Part shown: positions 1 to 9,673 of the stretch, one piece after another
Layout: each line of letters begins with the position of its first letter
Numbering within the stretch: position 1 is the stretch's first letter
Assembly: GCA_016936665.1 (NCBI GenBank)
Contig: JAFGXI010000002.1
Coordinates: 344,658-408,657 of the forward strand
Origin: Bacteroidales bacterium
Lineage (GTDB): Bacteria > Bacteroidota > Bacteroidia > Bacteroidales > JAFGXI01
DNA length: 64,000 bases
Direction of reading: 5' to 3'
Notes under the pieces: generated by a model
Database searches by the model: none
The model's input: the letters and a program-made list of their open reading frames with translations, nothing else
Told to the model about the DNA's origin: nothing
Translations under genes and position numbers: made by a program

Positions 1-1
1 A

Positions 2-970
2 TACATTGCTCATACCGTGAAACTTGCTTATGGTGTAAAAAAAGGCAATGGAGAAATCAGAAGAGTAAACATTAATGCCGCGCCTCTTGATCACGAAGGA
101 TTTAAAATTGTAAAAGATGCCGGTATTGGAACTTATCAAATTTTTCAAGAAACGTATCATCCCGAAACCTACAAAAAATATCATCTATCGGGCAATAAAG
201 CCGATTACGAAAATCGTTTGGTTTCGCTAGATAGAGCTCAAGATGTTGGCCTCGATGATGTCGGAATTGGGGCTTTGTTTGGACTATACGATTGGCGATT
301 TGAAGTAATGGCTTTAATTAGACATACCAATCATTTAGAAGCATGTTACAACATTGGGCCTCACACCATTTCATTTCCAAGAATTCAAGACGCATCTAAC
401 TTAGCAGTAGATGAACGGTATTTTGTAAACGATGACGATTTTGCAAAATTAATCGCCATTTTACGTTTAGCAGTTCCCTACACCGGCATGATTTTAACTG
501 CCCGAGAAAGTGCCGCCTTACGCGACGAAGTCATTCATTTTGGAGTTTCTCAAATCGATGGAGGAACCAAATTGGAACTGGGCAGTTATTCTTCTAGTTT
601 AAACCAAAAACAAGATTTAAATAAAGAGCAATTCAAAGTCAACGACGATCGTTCGCTTAATCAAATCATCGATGAACTATTAGACGATAATATGCTACCC
701 TCCTTCTGTACAGCTTGTTATAGATTAGGGCGTACAGGTGAGCATTTTATGGAATTTTCTGTTCCAGGTTTTATCAAAAATAAATGCACACCCAATGCTA
801 TTTTGACCTTGGCAGAATACATTGTAGATTATGCGAACGAAGAAACAGCACAAAAAGGTTGGAAAGCTATTGAAAAAAATATGGAATCCTTAAGTGAACA
901 GAAAATGAAAGACAGTGTGATAGAACGCATTGAATTGATTAAACTCGGTAAAAGGGATTTGTATTACTAG
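2..970 (+). CDS. hydG: HydG, [FeFe]-hydrogenase maturase (5' end cut by window)
   Basis: C-terminal part of HydG, the radical-SAM tyrosine lyase that makes CO and cyanide ligands for the [FeFe]-hydrogenase H-cluster. The reading frame is open from base 2, before the first in-frame start-like codon (GTG at 17), so about 150 residues including the radical-SAM CX3CX2C site lie outside the window. The HydG-specific second iron-sulphur motif CX2CX22C is present, with cysteine codons at 707, 716 and 785; this separates HydG from the related ThiH. The ThiH/BATS-type C-terminal region is complete. It is followed after 52 bases by hydF and then hydE, forming a maturation operon. Identification is firm; only the true start is unknown. 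Confidence 0.95.
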   Translation, partial: YIAHTVKLAYGVKKGNGEIRRVNINAAPLDHEGFKIVKDAGIGTYQIFQETYHPETYKKYHLSGNKADYENRLVSLDRAQDVGLDDVGIGALFGLYDWRFEVMALIRHTNHLEACYNIGPHTISFPRIQDASNLAVDERYFVNDDDFAKLIAILRLAVPYTGMILTARESAALRDEVIHFGVSQIDGGTKLELGSYSSSLNQKQDLNKEQFKVNDDRSLNQIIDELLDDNMLPSFCTACYRLGRTGEHFMEFSVPGFIKNKCTPNAILTLAEYIVDYANEETAQKGWKAIEKNMESLSEQKMKDSVIERIELIKLGKRDLYY

Positions 971-1022
971 TATAAAGCAGATTGTCTTTCTACTTTATAG
1001 CTCGACTAAAAGCTTAAACAAA

Positions 1023-2231
1023 ATGAAAAAAGGTAAAGATTTAAAACCACATGTTGGAATTTTTGGGAGAAGAAATCTTGGTAAAAGTTCCCTAATTAAC
1101 TGTCTTACAGGTCAAGATATCGCTATAGTTTCAGATTATGCAGGTACAACCACCGATCCTGTTAAGAAATCGATCGAGATATTTGGTGTAGGACCTGTAA
1201 TTGTGACAGATACAGCCGGTATTGACGATTCGGGCGATCTTGGTAAAATGCGAATTGATAAAACGCTTAGCGTTATTCCAAATCTTGATTTAGCATTACT
1301 TCTTATTTCTGAAAATACGTTCGATAATTACGAATCCGAATTGGTTAAGTCATTCAACGAATACGACTTACCTTTTATTATTGTACATAGTAAGTCCGAT
1401 ATATTTCCTTTAGAACATGAGTTTATTCGACAGATTGAATCTCAATTCAACAAATCAATACTATCTTTTAATATTTTTGAAAAAAAGGCAAAAGAGGAAT
1501 TAATATCCACAATACAGAATGCCGTTCCAGAAACTAGTTATGTTAAACCATCGCTCTTTAAAGATTTAATAGGTGCAAAAGACATTGTTCTTTTAATTAC
1601 GCCAATAGACTCCGAAGCTCCCGAAGGCAGAATGATTTTACCTCAGGTTATGGCACTTCGCGACGTACTAGATAACGATGCCATTTGTGTAACAGTAAAA
1701 GAGACTGAATTAGAAGATTTTTTAAAACTCAATTTACCTGTTAAGTTAGCGCTTACCGATAGCCAAGTCTTTGGAATGGTCTCTAAGATCGTACCTCCTT
1801 CTATACCACTTACCAGTTTTAGTATCACTTTTGCAAGATTTAAAGGGCATTTCGAAGCTTTTATTGAAGGTACAAATCACATTTCGAAATTGAAAGAAGG
1901 TGATAAAATACTGATGTTAGAATCGTGCACGCATCAATTATCTTGCGACGATATTGGCAGATTCAAGCTCCCCAAGTGGATTAAAGAGTATACAGGTAAA
2001 CAATTAGAATTCGAATTTGCAGGAGGGTTATCAACATTCCCCAGCGAGATAGAGTCCTATGCCATGGTTATTCAATGTGGAGGTTGCGTTGTAACACAAA
2101 AGCAATTGTACAATCGTTTACTACCTTTTGTTAAACGAAATATTCCGGTAAGCAACTATGGAATGGCTATAGCTTATGTTAATGGGGTATTCGATAGAGT
2201 TGTTGCTCCCTTTACCAATTTAATTACATGA
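1023..2231 (+). CDS. hydF: HydF, GTPase scaffold for [FeFe]-hydrogenase maturation
   Basis: HydF is the GTPase scaffold on which the 2Fe subcluster is assembled and from which it is passed to apo-hydrogenase. The 402-residue length is normal for the family. The N-terminal Era/TrmE-like GTPase domain has the P-loop GRRNLGKS at residues 15-22 and a DTAG G3 motif near residue 70. The C-terminal cluster-binding domain has cysteine/histidine candidates C302 and H304 and the diagnostic CGGC at residues 352-355. The stop codon overlaps the hydE start (ATGA), suggesting translational coupling. No hydrogenase structural gene is visible, so it is expected elsewhere, possibly upstream of the window. Confidence 0.96.
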   Translation: MKKGKDLKPHVGIFGRRNLGKSSLINCLTGQDIAIVSDYAGTTTDPVKKSIEIFGVGPVIVTDTAGIDDSGDLGKMRIDKTLSVIPNLDLALLLISENTFDNYESELVKSFNEYDLPFIIVHSKSDIFPLEHEFIRQIESQFNKSILSFNIFEKKAKEELISTIQNAVPETSYVKPSLFKDLIGAKDIVLLITPIDSEAPEGRMILPQVMALRDVLDNDAICVTVKETELEDFLKLNLPVKLALTDSQVFGMVSKIVPPSIPLTSFSITFARFKGHFEAFIEGTNHISKLKEGDKILMLESCTHQLSCDDIGRFKLPKWIKEYTGKQLEFEFAGGLSTFPSEIESYAMVIQCGGCVVTQKQLYNRLLPFVKRNIPVSNYGMAIAYVNGVFDRVVAPFTNLIT

Positions 2232-3307
2232 TACAAGATATTTTAAACAGACAAGCTTTAACTCAAGAAGAAATTATCTATCTTCTTCAAACAAAAGGAG
2301 AAGAAAGAACTTTGCTTTTTAAAAAATCGGCCGAGTTAAAACAAAGGTATATAGGCAACAAAGTTTATTTCAGAGGATTAATCGAATTTTCTAATATTTG
2401 CAGAAAAGACTGTTTATATTGCGGAATCAGAAGATCGAACAAACACATCAATCGTTACGATTTAACAGATGAAGATATACTAAAAGCAGCTGAGTTCGCA
2501 TATAAAGAAAACTACGGTTCATTGGTATTACAGTCCGGAGAGCTTATGAATAATGCGTTTACAGATCGTGTCGAGTATTTATTGAAGTCAATTAAAAAGT
2601 TATCAAACAATCAATTAGGCATTACGATTTCATTAGGTGAACAAAGTGAAGAAACGTATCAAAAATGGTTCGATGCCGGGGCACATCGCTATCTGTTGAG
2701 AATTGAAAGTTCTAATCCTGAATTGTATTATAAAATTCACCCCAATAATGCGACTCATAAATTTGACACCAGAATTGATTCTTTAAAAACGCTTAAAAAA
2801 GTAGGATACCAAACTGGAACAGGAGTTATGGTGGGATTACCTTTTCAAACATTCGAAGATCTTGCCGGCGATCTGTTATTTATGCAAGAACTCGATATAG
2901 ATATGTGTGGTATGGGGCCTTACATCGAACATCACGAAACACCTCTTTACCAATATAAAGATCAACTTTTACCTTTGAAAGAGCGTTTTGATTTAACTTT
3001 AAAAATGATTGCAGTACTTCGTATTTTAATGCCAGATATCAATATTGCTGCTGCTACAGCTTTACAGGCCATCGATCCGATTGGCAGAGAGAAAGCACTT
3101 AAAATTGGGGCTAATATATTAATGCCTAATATTACACCAGGAATGTACCGCGATAGTTATGCATTGTACGAAAACAAACCTTGTACCGACGAAGATGCCT
3201 CCGATTGCAAAAACTGCTTAGAAGCGCGTATTAAATTGTCCGATAATGAAATTGGATATAACGAGTGGGGAGACAGCCCGCATTTTAGAATACGTAACTT
3301 AAATTGA
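2228..3307 (+). CDS. hydE: HydE, radical-SAM [FeFe]-hydrogenase maturase
   Basis: HydE is a radical-SAM enzyme acting in synthesis of the azadithiolate-bridged diiron subcluster. The 359-residue protein has the radical-SAM CX3CX2C motif at C58, C62 and C65 and the optional second CX7CX2C cluster motif of some HydE proteins at C319, C327 and C330. It starts inside the hydF stop codon (4-base overlap). The related PylB/BioB families share the fold, but the position beside hydF and hydG supports HydE. A terminator lies about 90 bases downstream, so it is the last gene of this operon. Confidence 0.95.
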   Translation: MIQDILNRQALTQEEIIYLLQTKGEERTLLFKKSAELKQRYIGNKVYFRGLIEFSNICRKDCLYCGIRRSNKHINRYDLTDEDILKAAEFAYKENYGSLVLQSGELMNNAFTDRVEYLLKSIKKLSNNQLGITISLGEQSEETYQKWFDAGAHRYLLRIESSNPELYYKIHPNNATHKFDTRIDSLKTLKKVGYQTGTGVMVGLPFQTFEDLAGDLLFMQELDIDMCGMGPYIEHHETPLYQYKDQLLPLKERFDLTLKMIAVLRILMPDINIAAATALQAIDPIGREKALKIGANILMPNITPGMYRDSYALYENKPCTDEDASDCKNCLEARIKLSDNEIGYNEWGDSPHFRIRNLN

Positions 3308-3392
3308 AAAAAATCATTAGCAAAAGTATTGAATAAACTAACCGATTACTCATTGTTACATTTTTAAAAGAGAAGACTCTTATATAAGAAAT

Positions 3393-3422
3393 AAAAAAGC
3401 CTGCGTTACGCAGGCTTTTTTA
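3393..3422. terminator. Bidirectional intrinsic terminator (hydE / tRNA-Arg)
   Basis: A perfect 7-bp GC-rich stem (GCCTGCG, 3399-3405, with CGCAGGC, 3409-3415) has a TTA loop, an A-run before it and a T-run after it. It can therefore end transcripts from hydE on the plus strand and from the tRNA on the minus strand. Confidence 0.9.
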
Positions 3423-3424
3423 TG

Positions 3425-3498
3425 TGAATCCGGAGGGACTCGAACCCCCAACCTCTTGGGCCGTAACCAAGTGCACTATCCAATTATGCTACGGATCC
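3425..3498 (-). tRNA. tRNA-Arg (anticodon ACG)
   Basis: The minus-strand sequence folds as a full cloverleaf. The acceptor arms are GGATCCG and CGGATTC with discriminator A at 3425. The anticodon stem CTTGG/CCAAG encloses loop TTACGGC, giving anticodon ACG (wobble A likely read as inosine, for CGN codons). The T-arm is GGGGG TTCGAGT CCCTC. CCA is not encoded. A TAAATTTG promoter element lies 12 bases upstream and the shared terminator lies just downstream, so it is probably a single-gene transcript. Confidence 0.96.
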
Positions 3499-3510
3499 TT
3501 TTTGCGAGTG

Positions 3511-3518
3511 CAAATTTA
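3511..3518 (-). promoter_or_regulatory. -7 promoter element for tRNA-Arg
   Basis: On the minus strand this reads TAAATTTG, an exact match to the Bacteroidota -7 consensus TAnnTTTG, 12 bases before the mature tRNA 5' end. A weak ATTG at the -33 position lies about 18 bases further upstream. The rest of 3519-3641 is AT-rich and shows nothing else recognisable. Confidence 0.7.
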
Positions 3519-3641
3519 AAAAGAATAAATATAAAACAATAATTATTTTGTGTGTTTTATTTAATAAATACCTTTTTTATTTTTTTCAAGCATCCATTTT
3601 TTAAAGATTGCGTCTGAAAACCGAGAGATTTTTTAAACACT

Positions 3642-6600
3642 ATGAGATATTTAAACCTACTAGCTTTGCTAGTATTGACAAAACTGGCATTTTCGTGCGA
3701 TTATACTGTAGATTTGCACGACACCTACGGAGATGGGTGGAACGGCAACACACTAACCATTCAAGTTAACGGAGTTAATGTACTGACATCCATAACAGTA
3801 GCTACCGGCTCCGATGCATCATTTAATTTTTCTGCAAATCCTGGCGATGTTGTAACTATAATATATAATGCTATTGGAAGCTGGACATCCGAAAACGAAG
3901 TTACTATCACAAGCGATGACCTAGGGAGTGCTGTTTATACAGACGGAATGAACGGAGCGGTTCCTACCGGCGGTTCTTTCACAATTGGAAATAATTGCGG
4001 TTTAGCTCCCCCTGCAAACGACGATCCTTGTCAGACAATCAATTTGCCAATGAGCGGTTTGTGTAATCCTTCAGTAAATTCTGTTAATGGAGCAACAGCT
4101 TCGGCAATTGCAGCGCCCTCCTGTGGTTCATATACAACACAAGGCGATGTATGGTTCGAAACAACCGTGGGCGTTACAGGCTTATTGCAAATTGAACTTC
4201 AAGACTTAGGAATTGATGCAACTATGGCTATATATAGTGGCAACTGCAATGCTCTTACAGAAATAGGATGCTCAACAAGCAATTCTTATTATTCCGACGC
4301 AATTGCTCCGGGAACTCAATTATGGATACGAGTATGGGATGACAGCAATAGTATTGGTTCATTTTCCATTTGCGCATACGAACCTCCTCCTCCTCCAATC
4401 AATAACGAACCTTGTACTGCTACACTTTTAACTGTCGATGTTATTTGTAATAATGTTATTGGAACAACAGAACAAGCGCTTAACTCATCAGTAGCGATAC
4501 CGTCTTGTTCTTGGGGTTACAATGGAGGCGATGTGTGGTACACCGCAATAGTACCAGCTAGTGGCTTTATGCATGTAAATCTTACAGCAGCTGGATTAAC
4601 AGATGGTGGTATTGCCGTATATTCAGGAACAGATTGTAATAACTTAACCGAAGTTGGTTGTAGCGAAAGCACTTGGTCTATGCCATCATCGGTTGTTGTG
4701 GTTCCAACAGATAATTTAGCAGGTCAGCAAGTTTGGATTCGTATTTGGGAAGGTAATAATGATAACCCTGGTACTTTCGAAATTTGTTTAGTAGATGCTC
4801 CTGTATTATTTACAGACCCAACAGCATTTACACCACAAGAATTGGTAGAAGATATTTTAATTACAGGTTGCTTACAAGCCTTCAACGTGACTTATGACGG
4901 TGACCCTACCGCAATAGGTTATTTTCAAGGAGGAGAAGGTACATTTGGTATGGCATCGGGTTTGGTTATGGGTTCTGGCTCAATCGAAGAACTGACAGGA
5001 CAAGGTTTTGACAATGTTAACAACGAAACAGCTCAAGCTGATGTTGAATCTGATTTAAGCGACATCTCCGTTTTAAATGGTGGTGCTAGTGATATGTACG
5101 ACGAAGCTATTCTTGAGTTTGACTTTGTTCCTTCCTCGGATACCACTGAATTCCAGTTTGTTTTTGCATCAGCAGAGTACCCCACTTTTGAGCATACCTC
5201 TTATAACGATGTATTTGCCTTCTTCGTCAGTGGACCTGGTATTGCGGGCCCTTATGCCGATAATGCTATTAACGTGGCTATAGTTCCTGGAACTACCGAC
5301 CCTATTACTATTTCAACTGTAAATGGTACGGTTGCTGATGGTGGTAGTGGTGATAATTCAACTTATTTTGCTGCTTATACCAACAACACTGTTCCTAACT
5401 TTAATGTAGGTGGATACACTGTTCCTATTACTGCAGTTATGGCTGGATTAACGCCTTGCGAAACATATCATATTAAATTTGCGATTGCCGATGCCGGTGA
5501 TGGTTCATTATCTTCTTTTGTGTTCTTTGAAGAAAGTAGCTTCTCTTCTGGCGGAGATGTAATCATGAGTAATGTATCAAATGTTGGTCAACAAAACGAC
5601 ATATACGAAGGTTGCGAAAATTATTATGTTTTTTCACGTTTAGACACCTCAGCTATCGCTATGCAGGATACAGTGCCTATTCTTTTGAATGTAGGAGGAA
5701 CTGCCATTGAGGGAATCGATTATACAAATATTCCAGATACATTGTTTATTTTACCGAATCAGTTGTACGACACATTATTTTATTCTGCCTTTTTCGATAA
5801 TATTGTAGAAGGTACAGAATATATAATATTCTCCTTACTAAATGGTTGTCCTTGCTCTCTTACTAGCACTGACGATACAATTTGGATATACAATAATTAT
5901 CATTTAGACGCAACCATTGTAAACGATCAATTAATTTGTTTTGGCGATTCAGCTGAGATTACCACAACTGTAAATCCAAATATTGATCCAATGTTAATCA
6001 CTTACTCTTGGTCGAACGGAAATACAAATTCAGGTTTTTGGGATGCTCCTACAAACACAACTACATATGAGGTAACTATTACAAATATTTGTGAATCTAA
6101 TACCGTATTAAATGCCGATATAAATGTTGTTCCAACAATTAATCCTATGTTTGTATCGAGCAAAGATACAGTTTGTGTTGGAGAACCAACGGTGCTAACA
6201 TTCACAGGAAGTGCGTCATCCCAAGCTCATTACAATTGGGACTTTGGAGGAGCAGATCCTCTTAGTAGTAACTCTCTAGGCCCGCATAATGTTAGTTGGG
6301 TTAGTACCGGATTGAAAACAATTCAGCTGAACATCGATGACCAAAGTTGTTTGAATGATACAAGTTTCCATGTTTATGTTAAGGAATACAATAATATGGA
6401 TCTTCAAGCCAATGGAGGAAATATTAATTGTAATTCAAACTGCGATGGTTACGCAATGGTAACTGCCAATATAGGGGTAAGCCCATACTCATACATCTGG
6501 GAAAATGGTCAAACAACTCAAACAGCTACCCAATTATGCCCTGGAGCCTATTCTGTAACTGTTATGGATGCTTATGGTTGTAAAGATACCAGCCATGTTA

Positions 6601-8135
6601 TAATCACATCTCCTCCTAGTTTAAACATCACAAGTTCTTCAACAGCAGCTACATGTTACGGATTTAGCGATGGATCAGCAGAAGTTAGTGCCTCTGGAGG
6701 TACACCTCCTTATTCATATCAATGGAACAATAATCAAAATACAGAAAGTATCATTAACTTACCCGCAAATACCTATGCTGTAACTGTTTTTGATGCAAAC
6801 GGCTGTTCTCAAAACGACAACAATATTGTCGTTACTCAACCGGAATCTGTAAAAATGGCCTTGACGGGTACACAATACAACGATGGTTCTTTATGGATCT
6901 GCATAGGGCAAACAGAAACGCTTTCCAGTTCCGTTTCAGGAGGTGTCGCACCTTATCAAATCGATTGGAATACAGGAGAATCCGCAAATTCAATATCTGT
7001 TAATCCGGCATTAACAGAGGTGTATTCTGCAAAAGCAATCGATAGTCACGGTTGCGAAAGCGAAACGAATTATATTTCTGTAAATGTTTTCGATCCTATA
7101 AGCTTCTATACCAATTTAAATGACAATGAGATTTGCTTGGGAGAATCCATCGATGTTAATATTGATGTAGATGGTGGCAATCATCAATATACCTACATTT
7201 TAAAAGATAATTCGGGTAATGAAACTGTTGTATCGGAAGACTTTGTAATAAGTCCCGAACAGTCTCAAACATACGAAATTACAATTAATGATGCGTGTGG
7301 ATCTCCTACAGAAACAAAAAGCATCGATATAGTTGTACACAACCCTCCTACTGTTTCTTTCTCCGCCGATAAAAACTCTGGTTGTCCGCCGCTAGAAGTT
7401 CAGTTTAACGAAATGCAAGGCGAAGAAAATGCTTCATATTATTGGACATTTACCGGAGACAATGCAGAATCGATCATCAGCTTAGATAGAAATCCAAATA
7501 AAATATTTAAACAAAGTGGTTCGTATGATGTTTCATTATCCATCACTTCTGAATTTGGTTGCGAGTCGAAAGTAATAAAACACAATTACCTTCATATTTT
7601 TGACAACCCAATAGCTGAATTTACTTGCGAACCACAAGTAAAAAGTATTTTAGATCCTACCTTCTTTTTCGCTAACAAGTCTAAAATGGCCGATGTTTAC
7701 CAATGGTGGTTCAGCGACTTAGATTCCAGCCAACAGGTAAATCCTGAATATAAATTTCCCGATTTGGTTTCTACTTATAATGTTACTTTAATTGCTATTA
7801 GCAGATACGGTTGTGCCGATACATTATCTCAACAAGTTCGTGTTGTTGATGAAGTCACTTATTATGCTCCAACAGCTTTTACACCAGATGGCGATGGTAA
7901 AAACGAAGTGTTTAACATAAAAGGTAATGGCATACTCGACGAAGGTTTCGAATTAATAGTTTACGACAGATGGGGTATGGAAATATTTAAAACCAACGAT
8001 CGTAACAAAGGTTGGAATGGTAAATCCGAATCAGGGCATTTTGTAAAACCCGATGTTTACACTTTCATAGTGCACTTTACAGACAGCTATTATATCAAAC
8101 ACGAAAAATCTGGACATATTTCGGTTATTTATTAA
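3642..8135 (+). CDS. Large multidomain T9SS-secreted surface protein (gliding-associated CTD)
   Basis: A 1497-residue secreted protein. Residues 1-18 are a Sec signal peptide. A domain beginning DYTVDLHDTYGDGWNG follows, then two related pre-peptidase-like repeats (about 125-245 and 255-385, both with a DVW[FY] core and a cysteine-bracketed end). A choice-of-anchor-L domain (about 387-640, AEYPTF and YNDVFAFF) and a Calx-beta-like stretch come next. Ig/PKD-like modules follow, with two SprB repeats (about 919-1066, PYSYIW/PYSYQW) and a PKD domain near 1235-1320. Residues about 1407-1497 are a type B T9SS domain (AFTPDGDGKNEVF, YDRWG, GWNGK). Type B cargo usually needs a PorP/SprF-like partner, and none is adjacent. 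Likely an adhesin; substrate unknown. No catalytic motif was seen. Confidence 0.9.
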   Translation: MRYLNLLALLVLTKLAFSCDYTVDLHDTYGDGWNGNTLTIQVNGVNVLTSITVATGSDASFNFSANPGDVVTIIYNAIGSWTSENEVTITSDDLGSAVYTDGMNGAVPTGGSFTIGNNCGLAPPANDDPCQTINLPMSGLCNPSVNSVNGATASAIAAPSCGSYTTQGDVWFETTVGVTGLLQIELQDLGIDATMAIYSGNCNALTEIGCSTSNSYYSDAIAPGTQLWIRVWDDSNSIGSFSICAYEPPPPPINNEPCTATLLTVDVICNNVIGTTEQALNSSVAIPSCSWGYNGGDVWYTAIVPASGFMHVNLTAAGLTDGGIAVYSGTDCNNLTEVGCSESTWSMPSSVVVVPTDNLAGQQVWIRIWEGNNDNPGTFEICLVDAPVLFTDPTAFTPQELVEDILITGCLQAFNVTYDGDPTAIGYFQGGEGTFGMASGLVMGSGSIEELTGQGFDNVNNETAQADVESDLSDISVLNGGASDMYDEAILEFDFVPSSDTTEFQFVFASAEYPTFEHTSYNDVFAFFVSGPGIAGPYADNAINVAIVPGTTDPITISTVNGTVADGGSGDNSTYFAAYTNNTVPNFNVGGYTVPITAVMAGLTPCETYHIKFAIADAGDGSLSSFVFFEESSFSSGGDVIMSNVSNVGQQNDIYEGCENYYVFSRLDTSAIAMQDTVPILLNVGGTAIEGIDYTNIPDTLFILPNQLYDTLFYSAFFDNIVEGTEYIIFSLLNGCPCSLTSTDDTIWIYNNYHLDATIVNDQLICFGDSAEITTTVNPNIDPMLITYSWSNGNTNSGFWDAPTNTTTYEVTITNICESNTVLNADINVVPTINPMFVSSKDTVCVGEPTVLTFTGSASSQAHYNWDFGGADPLSSNSLGPHNVSWVSTGLKTIQLNIDDQSCLNDTSFHVYVKEYNNMDLQANGGNINCNSNCDGYAMVTANIGVSPYSYIWENGQTTQTATQLCPGAYSVTVMDAYGCKDTSHVIITSPPSLNITSSSTAATCYGFSDGSAEVSASGGTPPYSYQWNNNQNTESIINLPANTYAVTVFDANGCSQNDNNIVVTQPESVKMALTGTQYNDGSLWICIGQTETLSSSVSGGVAPYQIDWNTGESANSISVNPALTEVYSAKAIDSHGCESETNYISVNVFDPISFYTNLNDNEICLGESIDVNIDVDGGNHQYTYILKDNSGNETVVSEDFVISPEQSQTYEITINDACGSPTETKSIDIVVHNPPTVSFSADKNSGCPPLEVQFNEMQGEENASYYWTFTGDNAESIISLDRNPNKIFKQSGSYDVSLSITSEFGCESKVIKHNYLHIFDNPIAEFTCEPQVKSILDPTFFFANKSKMADVYQWWFSDLDSSQQVNPEYKFPDLVSTYNVTLIAISRYGCADTLSQQVRVVDEVTYYAPTAFTPDGDGKNEVFNIKGNGILDEGFELIVYDRWGMEIFKTNDRNKGWNGKSESGHFVKPDVYTFIVHFTDSYYIKHEKSGHISVIY

Positions 8136-8167
8136 CCACAAAGTACATACTAGTTTTATACCTTCAG

Positions 8168-8202
8168 AGCGACTTGAACAAATAACAGGTCGCTTCTTTT
8201 TT
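8168..8202 (+). terminator. Intrinsic terminator after the large T9SS protein
   Basis: Stem AGCGACTTG (8168-8176) pairs with CAGGTCGCT (8186-8194) with one G-U pair and a 9-base loop. A T-rich tail (8195-8202) follows. Confidence 0.85.
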
Positions 8203-8263
8203 ACGTTCAAATTATACTTCGATATTTGACTGTAATATAAAAGGAATTTCATATCAAATTATT

Positions 8264-8271
8264 TACTTTTG
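8264..8271 (+). promoter_or_regulatory. -7 promoter element for ffh
   Basis: TACTTTTG matches the Bacteroidota -7 consensus TAnnTTTG, 25 bases before the ffh start. No convincing TTTG was found at the -33 distance. Confidence 0.6.
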
Positions 8272-8296
8272 CGTTTTGAAATAAAAATCAGATTTT

Positions 8297-9631
8297 ATGT
8301 TTGACAATTTATCCGATAGATTAGAGAAATCCTTTAAACTAATTAAAGGGCAAGGAAAGATTACCGAAATAAATGTTGCTGAAACTTTAAAAGATGTTCG
8401 TCGTGCGCTCTTAGATGCCGATGTCAACTATAAAATTGCCAAGCAATTTACAGAAACTGTCAAGGAAAAAGCACTAGGAAGCGATGTGTTAAACGCTGTT
8501 AAACCTAGCGAAATGATGGTTAAAATCGTTCACGATGAGTTAAGTAAACTGATGGGCGAAGAACATGTCGATATTAATTTAAAAGGCTCTCCTACCATCA
8601 TTTTAATTGCTGGGCTTCAAGGTTCTGGTAAAACAACCTTTACAGGTAAATTAGCAAATCTACTAAAATCTAAAAAAGGACGGCATCCATTGCTTGTTGC
8701 TGGCGACGTATACCGTCCGGCTGCAATCGAGCAATTAAAAGTTTTAGGAGGACAAGTCGGTGTTCCTGTTTATACAGAAGAGGGTAATAACGATCCTGTA
8801 GCACTCGCTAAAGCCGGTATTGCTGAAGCTAAGAAAACAGGTAAAGACATTGTTATTATCGATACAGCAGGTCGTTTAGCCATCGATGAACAAATGATGC
8901 TAGAAATAACAGCCATTAAAAAAGCTGTTCAACCAAACGAAATTCTCTTTGTTGTTGACTCAATGACAGGTCAAGATGCTGTAAATACAGCAAAAGAATT
9001 TAACGACAGACTTGATTTCGACGGTGTTGTTTTAACAAAACTAGATGGTGACACTCGTGGTGGTGCAGCTTTATCAATTCGATCTGTTGTAAATAAACCT
9101 ATCAAATTTGTTGGTACAGGAGAAAAAGTCGAAGCATTAGATGTGTTCTATCCTAAACGTATGGCCGACCGTATTTTAGGCATGGGCGATATCGTTTCCC
9201 TCGTAGAACGTGCACAAGAACAATTCGACGAAGAAGAAGCCAAAAAACTTCAGAAAAAAATTGCTAAAAATCAATTCAATTTTAACGACTTCATCAGCCA
9301 AATTCAACAAATCAAAAAGATGGGTAATCTTAAAGATTTAGCAAGTATGATTCCCGGCGTTGGTAAGGCTTTAAAAAATATTGATATAGACGATGACGCT
9401 TTTAAAAGCATCGAAGCCATTATTCATTCTATGACTCCAGACGAAAGAGAATCTCCATTTATTATCGACGGTAGTCGCAGAAAAAGAATTGCAACCGGAA
9501 GTGGAACTACTATACAAGAAGTGAATCGTTTAATTAAACAATTCGACGAAACACGAAAAATGATGAAATTACTTCAAGGTGGCAATAAAAACATGCGAAA
9601 ATTAATGGGCAACATGCCTAAATTCAACTAA
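8297..9631 (+). CDS. ffh: Signal recognition particle GTPase Ffh (SRP54)
   Basis: Ffh binds signal sequences of nascent membrane proteins and, with SRP RNA and FtsY, delivers ribosomes to the Sec translocon. The 444-residue length is normal. In order: N domain (1-90, including the ALLDADVN motif), G domain with P-loop GLQGSGKTT near residue 106, DTAGRL and TKLDGD, then a methionine-rich M domain from about residue 300 ending in the MMKLLQGG...MRKLMGNMPKFN tail that holds signal peptides and SRP RNA. It has its own -7 element and is followed by folD after 42 bases, probably co-transcribed. The SRP RNA gene was not found here. Confidence 0.98.
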   Translation: MFDNLSDRLEKSFKLIKGQGKITEINVAETLKDVRRALLDADVNYKIAKQFTETVKEKALGSDVLNAVKPSEMMVKIVHDELSKLMGEEHVDINLKGSPTIILIAGLQGSGKTTFTGKLANLLKSKKGRHPLLVAGDVYRPAAIEQLKVLGGQVGVPVYTEEGNNDPVALAKAGIAEAKKTGKDIVIIDTAGRLAIDEQMMLEITAIKKAVQPNEILFVVDSMTGQDAVNTAKEFNDRLDFDGVVLTKLDGDTRGGAALSIRSVVNKPIKFVGTGEKVEALDVFYPKRMADRILGMGDIVSLVERAQEQFDEEEAKKLQKKIAKNQFNFNDFISQIQQIKKMGNLKDLASMIPGVGKALKNIDIDDDAFKSIEAIIHSMTPDERESPFIIDGSRRKRIATGSGTTIQEVNRLIKQFDETRKMMKLLQGGNKNMRKLMGNMPKFN

Positions 9632-9673
9632 TGATTTTATTTATTAATCATTGTTAATTAAAAAACACGACCA

